Shown here: positions 35,850 to 43,851 of the stretch, one piece after another
Numbering within the stretch: position 1 is the first letter of the stretch
Layout: each line of letters starts with the position of its first letter
From: JAUSIF01 sp040901465
Lineage (GTDB): Bacteria; Pseudomonadota; Alphaproteobacteria; Rhizobiales; Xanthobacteraceae
NCBI GenBank assembly: GCA_040901465.1
Contig: JBBDYN010000055.1
Location: forward strand, 5,843 to 69,842
Length of the DNA: 64,000 bases
Reading direction: 5' to 3'
Position numbers and translations under genes: made by a program
The notes under the pieces: generated by a model
What the model was told of the DNA's origin: nothing
What the model saw: the letters and a program-made list of their open reading frames with translations, nothing else
Database searches by the model: none

Positions 35850-36671
35850 TCATTCCCAGAATGTTGGCCGGGCCTCGGTCAGCCCGGCGCCGAGACGAAC
35901 GGGGGCGACGCGCATCGCCAGCCCCGACTTGTCGTCGACCTCGACCGCGAGGCCGGAAAGCGCCGCCGCACCCGTCGCCGCCTCGAAGCGGGCCGACGGT
36001 AGCCGCGTGAGAAACCGCCGCATCGGCTCGTCCTTGGCCATGCCGATCACGCTGTCATAGTCGCCGCACATACCGACGTCGCTCATGAAGGCCGTGCCGC
36101 CCGCGAGCACCCGCTCGTCGGAGGTCGGCACATGGGTGTGCGTGCCGATCACGAGGCTCACGCGGCCGTCGAGGAAATGTCCCATGGCCTGTTTCTCGCT
36201 CGTGGTCTCCGCGTGCATGTCGACCACGATCGCGTCGCAGCCCTGCCGGAGCGGAAAGGCGGCAAGCTCCTGCTCGATCGCCGCGAACGGATCGTCGAGC
36301 GGGTCCATGAAAACGCGGCCCATGAGATTGACCACGAGCACGCGCGCGCCGCTCTTGGCCGGCGCGATCACCGAGCCGCGACCCGGCGTGCCGGCGGGAT
36401 AATTGAGCGGCCGGATCAGGTGCGGCGCACGCTCGATGAAGACCAAGGCTTCGCGCTGATCCCAGGCATGATTGCCGAGCGTGATGACGTCTGCGCCGGC
36501 ATCGACCAATTCTTCGTAGATCGCCTCGGTGATGCCAAATCCGCCCGCCGCGTTCTCGCCGTTGACGATGACAAAATCGAGCTTCCAGTCCTTGCGCAAA
36601 CGCGGCAGCCGCTCGATGACGATCGTTCGTCCCGACCTGCCGACCACGTCACCCAAAAATAACAGACGCAT
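35850..36671 (-). CDS. YmdB-type metallophosphoesterase (TIGR00282 family)
   Basis: The 273-residue protein has the dimetal phosphoesterase motifs LFLGDVVGRSG (Asp8), NGENAAGGFG, TLGNHAWD, VDMHAETTSEK and VIGTHTHVPTSD. Members such as Bacillus YmdB hydrolyse 2',3'-cyclic nucleotides or related phosphodiesters. The gene lies four bases downstream of ygfA on the same strand, so it is in that operon. Confidence 0.9.
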   Translation of the reverse strand: MRLLFLGDVVGRSGRTIVIERLPRLRKDWKLDFVIVNGENAAGGFGITEAIYEELVDAGADVITLGNHAWDQREALVFIERAPHLIRPLNYPAGTPGRGSVIAPAKSGARVLVVNLMGRVFMDPLDDPFAAIEQELAAFPLRQGCDAIVVDMHAETTSEKQAMGHFLDGRVSLVIGTHTHVPTSDERVLAGGTAFMSDVGMCGDYDSVIGMAKDEPMRRFLTRLPSARFEAATGAAALSGLAVEVDDKSGLAMRVAPVRLGAGLTEARPTFWE

Positions 36672-36675
36672 GCGC

Positions 36676-37266
36676 TCACGCTCCGCGGCAATCGATCGCT
36701 TCGCGCTCCGTTAGCACGAGATCGAGGCGCGCGTCGTGGGGGAGAAAAGGAACTTCTTCCACTTCCTGCGCCGCATAGGCGATGCCGATCGCAACGACGG
36801 GCTTGCGGGCGCGCGCCGCCTTGATCGTCATGTCGTAATAGCCCGCCCCGTAGCCGATGCGATGTCCGCGCCGGTCGAACGCCACAAGCGGGACCAGCAA
36901 GAGGTCGGGCACGACTTCCGGCGCGGATACGTCCGGCTCGCGGATGCCCCACTGACCCGGTACGAGTTTCTCCCCAACCGCCCAAGCACGCAGGCTGAGC
37001 GGCATGCCGCGCGCAACGATCGCCGGCAGCGCGAGTTGCGCGCCTGCGTCCGCGTATCGCCGCAGAAGCGGCAGCGGATTGATCTCGCTCTTGATCGGCA
37101 TGAAACCGGAAACAATGAAGCCCGGCTTGATCGCGACCGGCGGCGGCCGCGCCGCGATCGCCTCGGCCGCCGCCGCGCGCGCGTCGGGGGCGAGCGCATC
37201 GCGTCGGCGGAGCGCCTCAGCGCGCAACGCGGCCTTCTTCGCGATGATCGAAGCGTCGGAATTCAT
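36676..37266 (-). CDS. ygfA: 5-formyltetrahydrofolate cyclo-ligase
   Basis: The 196-residue enzyme converts 5-formyl-THF to methenyl-THF with ATP. Key blocks are the N-terminal KAALRAEALRRRDAL, the substrate region LLLVPLVAFDRRGHRIGYGAGYYD, and LPHDARLDLVLTE near the end. The ATG at 37266 lies about 14 bases after the predicted 3' end of 6S RNA. The ssrS-ygfA arrangement is conserved in proteobacteria and implies cotranscription. Confidence 0.95.
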   Translation of the reverse strand: MNSDASIIAKKAALRAEALRRRDALAPDARAAAAEAIAARPPPVAIKPGFIVSGFMPIKSEINPLPLLRRYADAGAQLALPAIVARGMPLSLRAWAVGEKLVPGQWGIREPDVSAPEVVPDLLLVPLVAFDRRGHRIGYGAGYYDMTIKAARARKPVVAIGIAYAAQEVEEVPFLPHDARLDLVLTEREAIDCRGA

Positions 37267-37279
37267 CGGCCCATTGAGG

Positions 37280-37435
37280 TGAGTGCGGAGCCACGGTGGC
37301 CGTCGAGACAGCGATCCCGGGAAACCTACGAAGTAGGTGGGTGCCGTATGTCCAAGCCCAGGGGCGAGGACAGGAACAGCTCCCGTTGGGATCGATAAGG
37401 CCCCGGGGAAATGGTCTCTAACGCGCCCCGCAGCC
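37280..37435 (-). ncRNA. ssrS: 6S RNA
   Basis: On the minus strand TGCGGGGC near 37431 pairs with GCTCCGCA near 37284 as a closing stem. CGATCCC (about 37394-37388) pairs with GGGATCG on the other side of a large central bubble. An apical hairpin CCTAC-TTC-GTAGG lies in the 3' half. The position directly before ygfA and the long rod with a central bubble are those of alphaproteobacterial 6S RNA, which binds RNA polymerase holoenzyme. The ends are approximate. A TGCTAT -10-like element lies upstream at 37446-37441. Confidence 0.82.
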
Positions 37436-37506
37436 CCGCGATAGCAATGTAATCGCGATCAACCGCGAACGCCACCGGCCTCGCGCCGAAAGTCTGCAAT
37501 GATCAG

Positions 37507-37528
37507 CTCGGCACGGCCGAGATTTTTT
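37507..37528 (+). terminator. Rho-independent terminator facing the DGPF-ECF42 operon
   Basis: CTCGGC-ACG-GCCGAG followed by A and six T reads as an intrinsic terminator on the plus strand. No plus-strand gene ends just upstream, so it either stops antisense transcription coming through the 6S/ygfA region or insulates the promoter immediately downstream. Confidence 0.65.
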
Positions 37529-37537
37529 CGCCCCCCG

Positions 37538-37564
37538 TGTCGATTTGGGGTTTATTCGAACGTC
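37538..37564 (+). promoter_or_regulatory. Candidate ECF42-type promoter
   Basis: TGTCGA at 37538-37543, a 17-base spacer, then CGTC at 37561-37564, about 47 bases before the DGPF gene. This agrees with the ECF42 target motif I recall from Streptomyces (TGTCGA at -35, CGA/TC at -10) and suggests autoregulation by the sigma factor encoded in the operon. Confidence 0.6.
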
Positions 37565-37610
37565 ATTGGTATGGCGGCGCTGATGCCGCCGGACCATCGG
37601 AGTGTTCACC

Positions 37611-37961
37611 ATGCAACAGTACCTGATCATGATCTACGGCAACGAAGCCGGCCTCCAGGCCGCGAGCAAGGCCAGTCTCGAGCAGATGACGGCCGCCTAC
37701 GCGTCCTATTCCGACGCCCTGAAGAAGGCAGGCGCATTGGCCGGCGGAAATCGCCTGCATCCGAGCGCGTCGGCGACCACGGTGCGCGTCACCAACGGCA
37801 AGACCAACGTGCTCAACGGTCCCTACGCGGAGACCAAGGAGCAGCTTGGCGGCTACTACCTGATTGACGCCGCCGATCTCGACGCCGCCCTCGCGTGGGC
37901 GGCCCGTTGCCCGGGCGCCAGCGTCGGCGCGGTCGAGGTGCGCCCGGTCTGGGCGATGTAA
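37611..37961 (+). CDS. YCII-related DGPF-domain protein
   Basis: The 116-residue protein is a YCII/DGPF-fold member (MIYGNEAGLQAASK, LAGGNRLHPSASATTVRV, NGPYAETKEQLGGYYLID, EVRPVWAM). In this copy the DGPF motif reads NGPY. Such proteins are the constant partners of ECF42 sigma factors; their biochemical role is unresolved. The ATG at 37611 has CGGAG nine bases upstream and is preferred over a GTG at 37602. The sigma gene starts eight bases after its stop. Confidence 0.9.
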   Translation: MQQYLIMIYGNEAGLQAASKASLEQMTAAYASYSDALKKAGALAGGNRLHPSASATTVRVTNGKTNVLNGPYAETKEQLGGYYLIDAADLDAALAWAARCPGASVGAVEVRPVWAM

Positions 37962-37968
37962 CCTTGCC

Positions 37969-39264
37969 ATGAGCGAAAAAGGCGAAGAGCTCGCCCGCGC
38001 CGCCGCCGAATCCGCGGCGCGGGCCAGTTACGGCAAGCTCATCGCCTTCATCGCAGCCCGCACCAACGACGTCGCGGCGGCCGAAGACGCCGTCTCCCAG
38101 GCTTTCACGGCGGCGCTGCTGGATTGGCCGGCGAACGGAATCCCCGATCGTCCGGAAGCGTGGCTGATCGCCGTGGCGCGCCGCAAGCTCATTGACTCGG
38201 CGCGGCGCCAGGCGAGCGGTGCCAAGGCAAGCGAACATCTCCGACTCATCACGGACGAACTGGAAGCCGCGGCAACAGGCGACCCGGATGTTCCCGACGA
38301 CCGGCTTCGCCTGATGTTTGCCTGCGCGCATCCCGCAATCGAATCGACGATCCGCGCGCCGCTCATTTTGCAAACCATCCTCGGCTTCGACGCGGCGGAA
38401 ATCGCTTCGGCTTTCCTGGTTTCGCCGGCGGCCATGAGTCAGCGCCTCGTGCGTGCAAAGACAAAGATTCGCGAAGCGCGCGTCCCGTTTCGGATTCCCG
38501 AGCGAGCTGAACTTCACCCACGGCTCGATTCAGTGCTCGAAGCGATCTACGCCACATTCGCGGAAAACTGGACCGATGCCTCGGGAACCGAAGCGCGCCG
38601 CCGCAATCTCGCCGACGAAGCGGTGTGGCTCGGCCGTCTCGTCGCTTCGCTGCTTCCGGAAGAGCCCGAGACGCTCGGTCTCCTCGCTCTGATGCTGTAC
38701 TCCGAAGCACGCCGCCCGGCCCGCCGCGATACGCAAGGCAATTACGTGCCGCTCGCTAATCAGGACCCGGCCGCGTGGAACGGCGAGCTTGTCGAGGAGG
38801 CTGAAGCGCTCCTGTCCCGCGCGAGCCGCGTCGTCCTCTCGGACGCAACGAAACGAGTCACGAGCGACGCCGCGGCCGCTGTCGGCATCGGCCGTTACCA
38901 ACTGGAGGCCGCGATACAATCGGCGCACGTCGTGCGCTGGACGACAGGTCAGGCCGATTGGGCCGCCATCGCCCGGCTGTACGAAGCGCTCTCGTCGCTC
39001 ACCGGCTCGCCTGTCGTGGAGATCAATCGCGCAATCGCAGTTGCCGAAACCGACGGCCCGGCGGCAGGGATCGCGGTGCTCGATGCGGTTGCGAATGATA
39101 CGCGGCTCGCCGACTATCAGCCCTACTGGGCGGCCCGCGCCGAGTTGCTTGCCCGCACCGGCGAGATCGAGGCATCCGATCAGGCATACCAGCGGGCGAT
39201 CGGACTTGAGCCCGATCCGGCCGTGCGCCGCTTTCTGCAGCAGCGCCGCGCATCCTTGCGATAA
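37969..39264 (+). CDS. ECF42-group sigma factor with C-terminal TPR-like extension
   Basis: The 431-residue protein has sigma regions 2 and 4 in the first 170 residues (NDVAAAEDAVSQAFTAAL, PEAWLIAVARRKLID, ILGFDAAEIASAFLVSPAAMSQRLVRAK). A long C-terminal part of about 250 residues follows, with helical TPR-like pairs (YQPYWAARAELLARTGEIE, SDQAYQRAIGLEPD). This architecture plus the DGPF partner defines ECF42. There is no anti-sigma gene nearby; in this group the extension itself is needed for activity. A matching promoter lies upstream of the operon. Confidence 0.92.
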   Translation: MSEKGEELARAAAESAARASYGKLIAFIAARTNDVAAAEDAVSQAFTAALLDWPANGIPDRPEAWLIAVARRKLIDSARRQASGAKASEHLRLITDELEAAATGDPDVPDDRLRLMFACAHPAIESTIRAPLILQTILGFDAAEIASAFLVSPAAMSQRLVRAKTKIREARVPFRIPERAELHPRLDSVLEAIYATFAENWTDASGTEARRRNLADEAVWLGRLVASLLPEEPETLGLLALMLYSEARRPARRDTQGNYVPLANQDPAAWNGELVEEAEALLSRASRVVLSDATKRVTSDAAAAVGIGRYQLEAAIQSAHVVRWTTGQADWAAIARLYEALSSLTGSPVVEINRAIAVAETDGPAAGIAVLDAVANDTRLADYQPYWAARAELLARTGEIEASDQAYQRAIGLEPDPAVRRFLQQRRASLR

Positions 39265-39281
39265 CGCGGATTCTGGTTCGG

Positions 39282-39665
39282 CTAGCCCAGCGCGACGGAG
39301 GGGCCCGGACGCCCGTTCAGGCTATGGGCGAGCTGCTCGATGCGCTCAGCCGCGTTCTCGATCGCGTTGGCGACGGCACGTTCGCTCGTCTCCACGCGGT
39401 CGCCCATGGCGAGCCGCGCTTCCTTCAGGCTCTCGACTTCCTGCTCGCTCGCCTTGATTCGCCGGCGCGCTTCGGAAAGCTCGTCCGCGATCACGAGCGC
39501 CGCCATTACGGTCAGCCTCGTGTCGCCGATTTCGCCGAAGGACTCCCGCAGTCGGCCGATGCGCGCATCGAGTTCCCGCCCCAGGCGCACGAGATGATCC
39601 TCCTGCCCGTCGTCGCAGGCCATCCGGTACACGCGGCCGTTGATGGTGACGCTCACCTGCGCCAT
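39282..39665 (-). CDS. zapA: Cell division protein ZapA
   Basis: The 127-residue protein has the ZapA globular head (MAQVSVTINGRVYRMACDDGQEDHL) and a C-terminal coiled coil (LSEARRRIKASEQEVESLKE). ZapA cross-links FtsZ filaments. The open frame continues upstream to 39959 into the DUF4164 gene, but the ATG at 39665 is the family start. It lies 13 bases after the DUF4164 gene, so they form an operon. zapA near 6S RNA and ygfA is a conserved linkage. Confidence 0.93.
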   Translation of the reverse strand: MAQVSVTINGRVYRMACDDGQEDHLVRLGRELDARIGRLRESFGEIGDTRLTVMAALVIADELSEARRRIKASEQEVESLKEARLAMGDRVETSERAVANAIENAAERIEQLAHSLNGRPGPSVALG

Positions 39666-39678
39666 GGCGGTTCCCCGG

Positions 39679-39969
39679 TCAGCGCTCTTGGGCCTGAAGC
39701 ACGGTGCGGATCGTGTCGACCGCACGCTCGAGGCGGCGTGAGACTTCGCGATTGGCGGATTCGATGTCCACCGAGCGCGCCCGCACGTGGTCGAGCTCCG
39801 ACGCGAGCTTCGAGCGGTCGCTGCCGAACGCCTGCAGCTGCGCTTCCAGCGCGTCGCGCTGGCGATCCTCTTCGTGGCGGCGATTGACCGCGGCCTCAAG
39901 CGTATCGACGGCTGCCCCCAGCCGACCGGCCGCCCGATCGAGCGACGACTCGTCTCCATTTTGCCGCAT
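39679..39969 (-). CDS. Small coiled-coil protein (DUF4164)
   Basis: From the ATG at 39969 the product has 96 residues that are nearly all amphipathic helix (AAGRLGAAVDTLEAAVNRRH, LEAQLQAFGSDRSKLASELD). This is the DUF4164 pattern found upstream of zapA in Hyphomicrobiales. The function is unknown; the pairing with zapA suggests a role at the division site. A GTG at 39981 is an alternative start. Confidence 0.82.
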   Translation of the reverse strand: MRQNGDESSLDRAAGRLGAAVDTLEAAVNRRHEEDRQRDALEAQLQAFGSDRSKLASELDHVRARSVDIESANREVSRRLERAVDTIRTVLQAQER

Positions 39970-40040
39970 CGCGAATCTCACCCGACAGATTCGACAGTAA
40001 AGCGGTGACCGCCTATCGCCGTCAACTTGAAGTCGCGGCG

Positions 40041-40069
40041 TTGAAAGGGGGGGTGTCCGGTGCTATCTG
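40041..40069 (+). promoter_or_regulatory. Candidate housekeeping promoter of the tkt operon
   Basis: TTGAAA at 40041-40046, a 17-base spacer and TATCTG at 40064-40069 fit a sigma-70 promoter about 95 bases before tkt. A GC palindrome CCCGCCC-CGC-GGGCGGG follows immediately in the leader. Confidence 0.5.
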
Positions 40070-40162
40070 TCCCGCCCCGCGGGCGGGGCGGTCGCGCAAC
40101 GGCGTGCGCGACTCATGCTAGATCACCCCGTCCGCCGATCCGGGCCAGCACGAGACAGAATC

Positions 40163-42187
40163 ATGGGCCGCGACACCCACGACCGCATGGCGAATGCCAT
40201 TCGCGCACTCGCCATGGATGCGGTCGAGGCCGCGAAGTCGGGCCACCCCGGCCTGCCCATGGGCGCCGCCGACGTGGCGACCGTGTTGTTCACAAGATTC
40301 TTGAAGTTCGACCCGGCCGACTCCGCCTGGCCGGACCGGGACCGCTTCGTCCTGTCGGCCGGCCACGGGTCGATGCTGCTTTACGCGGCACTCTATCTCC
40401 TCGGCTACCCGGACATGACGATCGAGGAGATCAAGCGCTTCCGCCAGCTTGGCTCGAAAACCGCCGGCCACCCCGAATACGGCCATGCCGCCGGCATCGA
40501 AACCACGACCGGCCCCCTCGGCCAGGGACTTGGCAATGCGGTCGGCATGGCGCTCGCCGAGCGGATTCTCGCGGCTCAATTCGGCGAAGAAGTCGTCGAT
40601 CACTTTACCTACGTCCTCGCCTCCGACGGCGACCTCATGGAGGGCATCAGCCACGAGGTGATCGCGCTCGCCGGCCACCTGAAGCTCACCAAGCTCATCG
40701 TGCTGTTCGACGACAACGGCATCACGATCGACGGCAAGCTCTCGCTTGCGGACTCCACGGACCAGGTCGCGCGCGTCAAAGCCTCCGGCTGGAACGCGAC
40801 CCGGATCGACGGCCACGATCCCGACGCCATCGCCGCCGCGATCAAAGCCGCGCAAACATCCGACCGCCCGACGCTGATTGCCTGCCGGACCACGATCGGC
40901 TATGGCGCGCCGACAAAAGCCAACAGCGAGAAGGCGCACGGCGCGCCGCTCGGTGCCGACGAAATCAAAGGCGCCCGCGAGAAGCTAGGCTGGAATCATC
41001 CGCCGTTCGAAATTCCCGTGGACATTCTCGAGATGTGGCGCAAGGCCGGCGCGCGCGGCAGCGATGCGCGCAAGGCTTGGGCCGAGCGCGTCGCCAAGCT
41101 CGGCACGACCGGACGTGCGGAGTTCGAGCGTCGCATGAGCGGCAAGCTCGCGCCCGCGCTCCCCGCCGCCGTGCGCAAGGTGAAGGAAAACGCCGCGGCC
41201 AAGCCCGAGGAGATCGCGACCCGCAAGGCGTCGGAAATCTCGCTCGAGTCGCTCGTCGAGGCGCTGCCGGAAATGATCGGCGGCTCCGCAGACCTCACCG
41301 GCTCCAACAACACGAAAACCAAAAACATGAAGGCGATCGCACCCGGCGACTATTCGGGGCGGTTCATCCATTACGGCGTGCGCGAGCACGGCATGGCTGC
41401 CGCCATGAACGGCATGTCGCTGCATGGCGGCGTGATCCCCTACTCGGGCACGTTCCTCACATTCTCCGATTATTGCCGGCCGTCGTTGCGTCTCGCCGCG
41501 CTCAAAGGCAAGCGCGTGATCCACGTGATGACGCACGACTCGATCGGCCTCGGCGAGGACGGGCCGACGCATCAGCCGGTCGAGCATCTCGCGGCGCTGC
41601 GCGCGATCCCGAATTTCTGCGTCTTCCGTCCCGCCGACCTCACCGAGACCGTCGAGTGCTGGCAGCTGGCGCTGGAGCAGGCGAAAGCGCCGAGCGTGCT
41701 GGCGCTCAGCCGCCAGAACTTGCCCGCGCTGCGCTTGCGTTTTGTCGAGGAAAACATGTGTGCGCGCGGCGCGTATGAGTTGTCGCCCGCCAGCGCCAAG
41801 GCCGCAGTGTCGATCTTCGCCACCGGCTCCGAGGTGTCGATCGCGATCGCCGCGCAGGCCCAACTTGAGAAGAAGGCCGTGCCGACCCGCGTCGTGTCGG
41901 TACCGAGCTTCGAAATCTTCCGCGCGCAACCTGCGGCCTATCGCCATTCCGTGATCGGCACCGCTCCCGCCAATGTCGCGGTCGAAGCGGCGATCCGGCT
42001 CGGCTGGGACGAGATCATTGGCACCGACGGCGCCTTCGTCGGCATGAAGGGCTTCGGCGCGAGCGGCCCCTATAAGGACGTCTACAAGCACTTCGGCATC
42101 ACCGCCGAGGCGGTGGTCGCCGCGGCGCTCAAAGCGCTCGGCCGCGAACAGACTGCCGCCGGCGTTAAGGCTGCGCGCCGCTCGTGA
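40163..42187 (+). CDS. tkt: Transketolase
   Basis: The 674-residue thiamine-diphosphate enzyme moves two-carbon units in the pentose phosphate pathway and, where present, the Calvin cycle. Motifs are the N-terminal MANAIRALAMDAVEAAKSGHPG, the cofactor block DGDLMEGISHEV and DDNGITIDG. The pyrimidine domain has RFIHYGVREHGMAAAMNGM and HDSIGLGEDGPTHQPVE. The ATG at 40163 gives the family start. It leads a run of carbon-metabolism genes on the same strand, with gap 70 bases downstream. Confidence 0.96.
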   Translation: MGRDTHDRMANAIRALAMDAVEAAKSGHPGLPMGAADVATVLFTRFLKFDPADSAWPDRDRFVLSAGHGSMLLYAALYLLGYPDMTIEEIKRFRQLGSKTAGHPEYGHAAGIETTTGPLGQGLGNAVGMALAERILAAQFGEEVVDHFTYVLASDGDLMEGISHEVIALAGHLKLTKLIVLFDDNGITIDGKLSLADSTDQVARVKASGWNATRIDGHDPDAIAAAIKAAQTSDRPTLIACRTTIGYGAPTKANSEKAHGAPLGADEIKGAREKLGWNHPPFEIPVDILEMWRKAGARGSDARKAWAERVAKLGTTGRAEFERRMSGKLAPALPAAVRKVKENAAAKPEEIATRKASEISLESLVEALPEMIGGSADLTGSNNTKTKNMKAIAPGDYSGRFIHYGVREHGMAAAMNGMSLHGGVIPYSGTFLTFSDYCRPSLRLAALKGKRVIHVMTHDSIGLGEDGPTHQPVEHLAALRAIPNFCVFRPADLTETVECWQLALEQAKAPSVLALSRQNLPALRLRFVEENMCARGAYELSPASAKAAVSIFATGSEVSIAIAAQAQLEKKAVPTRVVSVPSFEIFRAQPAAYRHSVIGTAPANVAVEAAIRLGWDEIIGTDGAFVGMKGFGASGPYKDVYKHFGITAEAVVAAALKALGREQTAAGVKAARRS

Positions 42188-42257
42188 GCCGCCGGCACCT
42201 GACAGCGCCGTGAGAGCCGTCTAAAAGAGGCGCCCCAAAGAGACGAAAGGAACCAGC

Positions 42258-43265
42258 ATGGCCGTGCGCGTGGCGATCAACGGGTTCGGACGCATCGGGC
42301 GCAATATCCTGCGCGCCATCGTCGAGTCCGGCCGCAAAGACATCGAAGTGGTAGCGGTGAACGATCTCGCCCCGGTCGAGACGAATGCGCATCTCCTGCG
42401 CTTCGATTCCGTGCACGGCCGCTTCCCCGGCGAAGTGAAAGTCTCCGGCGACACGATCGACGTGGGACGCGGACCGGTCAAGGTCACCGCGATCAAGGAC
42501 CCGGCCGAGCTTCCGCACAAGGACCTCAAGGTCGACATCGCGCTCGAATGCACCGGCATCTTCACGGCGAGAGACAAGGCTGCCGCGCATCTCACGGCCG
42601 GCGCCAAGCGCGTGCTGATTTCGGCGCCCGGCGAGAACTCCGACCTCACGGTCGTCTACGGCGTCAACCATGACAAGCTCGCGGCATCCCACAAGGTCGT
42701 CTCCAACGGATCCTGCACGACCAACTGTCTCGCCGTGGTCGCCAAGGTGATCCATGACGCGGTCGGAATCGAAAAAGGGTTCATGACGACGATCCATGCC
42801 TATACCAACGATCAGCCCACACAGGATCAATTTCACAAGGATCTGTATCGCGGGCGCGCGGCGGCGCTTTCGATGATCCCGACGTCGACCGGCGCGGCCA
42901 AGGCCATCGGCCTCGTCTTGCCGGAACTGAACGGCAAGCTCGACGGGGTATCGATCCGTGTACCCACACCGAACGTCTCCGCCATCGACCTGAAGATCGT
43001 GTCAAAGAAGCGAGCCTTAAAGGAAGAGATCAACGCTGCCGTCAAGCGCGCGGCCGAGCAGCAACTAAAGGGCATCCTCGGCTTCACCGAGCAGCCGAAC
43101 GTTTCGATCGACTTCAATCACGACGCCCATTCGGCGGTCTTCCACATGGACCAGACCAAAGTGATCGACGGCACGCTCGTCCGCGTCATGGCCTGGTACG
43201 ACAACGAGTGGGGCTTCTCGAACCGCATGGCCGACACCGCCGTCGTCATGGGCCGGCTCGGCTGA
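42258..43265 (+). CDS. gap: Glyceraldehyde-3-phosphate dehydrogenase
   Basis: The 335-residue enzyme has the Rossmann start VAINGFGRIGRNILRAI and the catalytic Cys in SNGSCTTNCLA (Cys153). TIHAYTNDQ carries the catalytic His, and WYDNEWGFSNRM is near the end. AAGGAACC precedes the ATG. It is the second gene of the tkt-gap-X-pgk-fba cluster. Confidence 0.96.
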   Translation: MAVRVAINGFGRIGRNILRAIVESGRKDIEVVAVNDLAPVETNAHLLRFDSVHGRFPGEVKVSGDTIDVGRGPVKVTAIKDPAELPHKDLKVDIALECTGIFTARDKAAAHLTAGAKRVLISAPGENSDLTVVYGVNHDKLAASHKVVSNGSCTTNCLAVVAKVIHDAVGIEKGFMTTIHAYTNDQPTQDQFHKDLYRGRAAALSMIPTSTGAAKAIGLVLPELNGKLDGVSIRVPTPNVSAIDLKIVSKKRALKEEINAAVKRAAEQQLKGILGFTEQPNVSIDFNHDAHSAVFHMDQTKVIDGTLVRVMAWYDNEWGFSNRMADTAVVMGRLG

Positions 43266-43275
43266 CCCCCGGGAC

Positions 43276-43842
43276 ATGGCCTTCCGCGCGCTCAAGTCAA
43301 AAACTGTGCGCTGGCGGCCGGCCAAGGGCAGCGGCCTCGAACATCTAGAAGTCCGCGCCGAGAAAAACGCGATCGTCGCGCGTAGCGTCGTGATCGGCGA
43401 ATACGAAGGAAAGCCATACGGCGTGCACTATACGGTGACATGCGACAGGCGGTGGACCGTGCGCAGCCTCGCCATTGCGACGTCCGACGGACGCCAGATC
43501 AGCTTCACCTCGGATGGCCGCGGCCGCTGGCGCGACGCCAAGCGCCGCCGGCCCGAGTTCGACGGTTGCGTCGACATTGATCTCGCCGGCAGCCCATTCA
43601 CCAATACGTTGCCGATCCGCCGGCTCGGGCTCGATGTCAGGCGTGGGCCGGTCGACTTCATCATGCTTTGGTTCCCGTTCGACACGTTCGAGCCGTTCGT
43701 CGACGGACAGCGCTACACGTGTCTGCGGTCGCGCCGGCTCTATCGCTTCGAGGCACTGGACGGGAGCTTCGCCGCGAATCTGCCGGTCGACCAGGATGGC
43801 TTCGTTCTCGACTATCCGACGCTCTTCAAGCGGGTCCCCTAG
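43276..43842 (+). CDS. Putative glycolipid-binding family protein between gap and pgk
   Basis: The 188-residue protein resembles the putative glycolipid-binding family typified by Pseudomonas PA1994. It has strands such as GEYEGKPYGVHYTVTCD, GCVDIDLAGSPFTNTLPIRR and a C-terminal LPVDQDGFVLDYPTLFKRV. No signal peptide is visible, so it is probably cytoplasmic. It starts ten bases after gap and ends nine bases before pgk, so it is in the same operon. Its role there is unknown. Confidence 0.8.
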   Translation: MAFRALKSKTVRWRPAKGSGLEHLEVRAEKNAIVARSVVIGEYEGKPYGVHYTVTCDRRWTVRSLAIATSDGRQISFTSDGRGRWRDAKRRRPEFDGCVDIDLAGSPFTNTLPIRRLGLDVRRGPVDFIMLWFPFDTFEPFVDGQRYTCLRSRRLYRFEALDGSFAANLPVDQDGFVLDYPTLFKRVP

Positions 43843-43851
43843 AAGGAAGCG

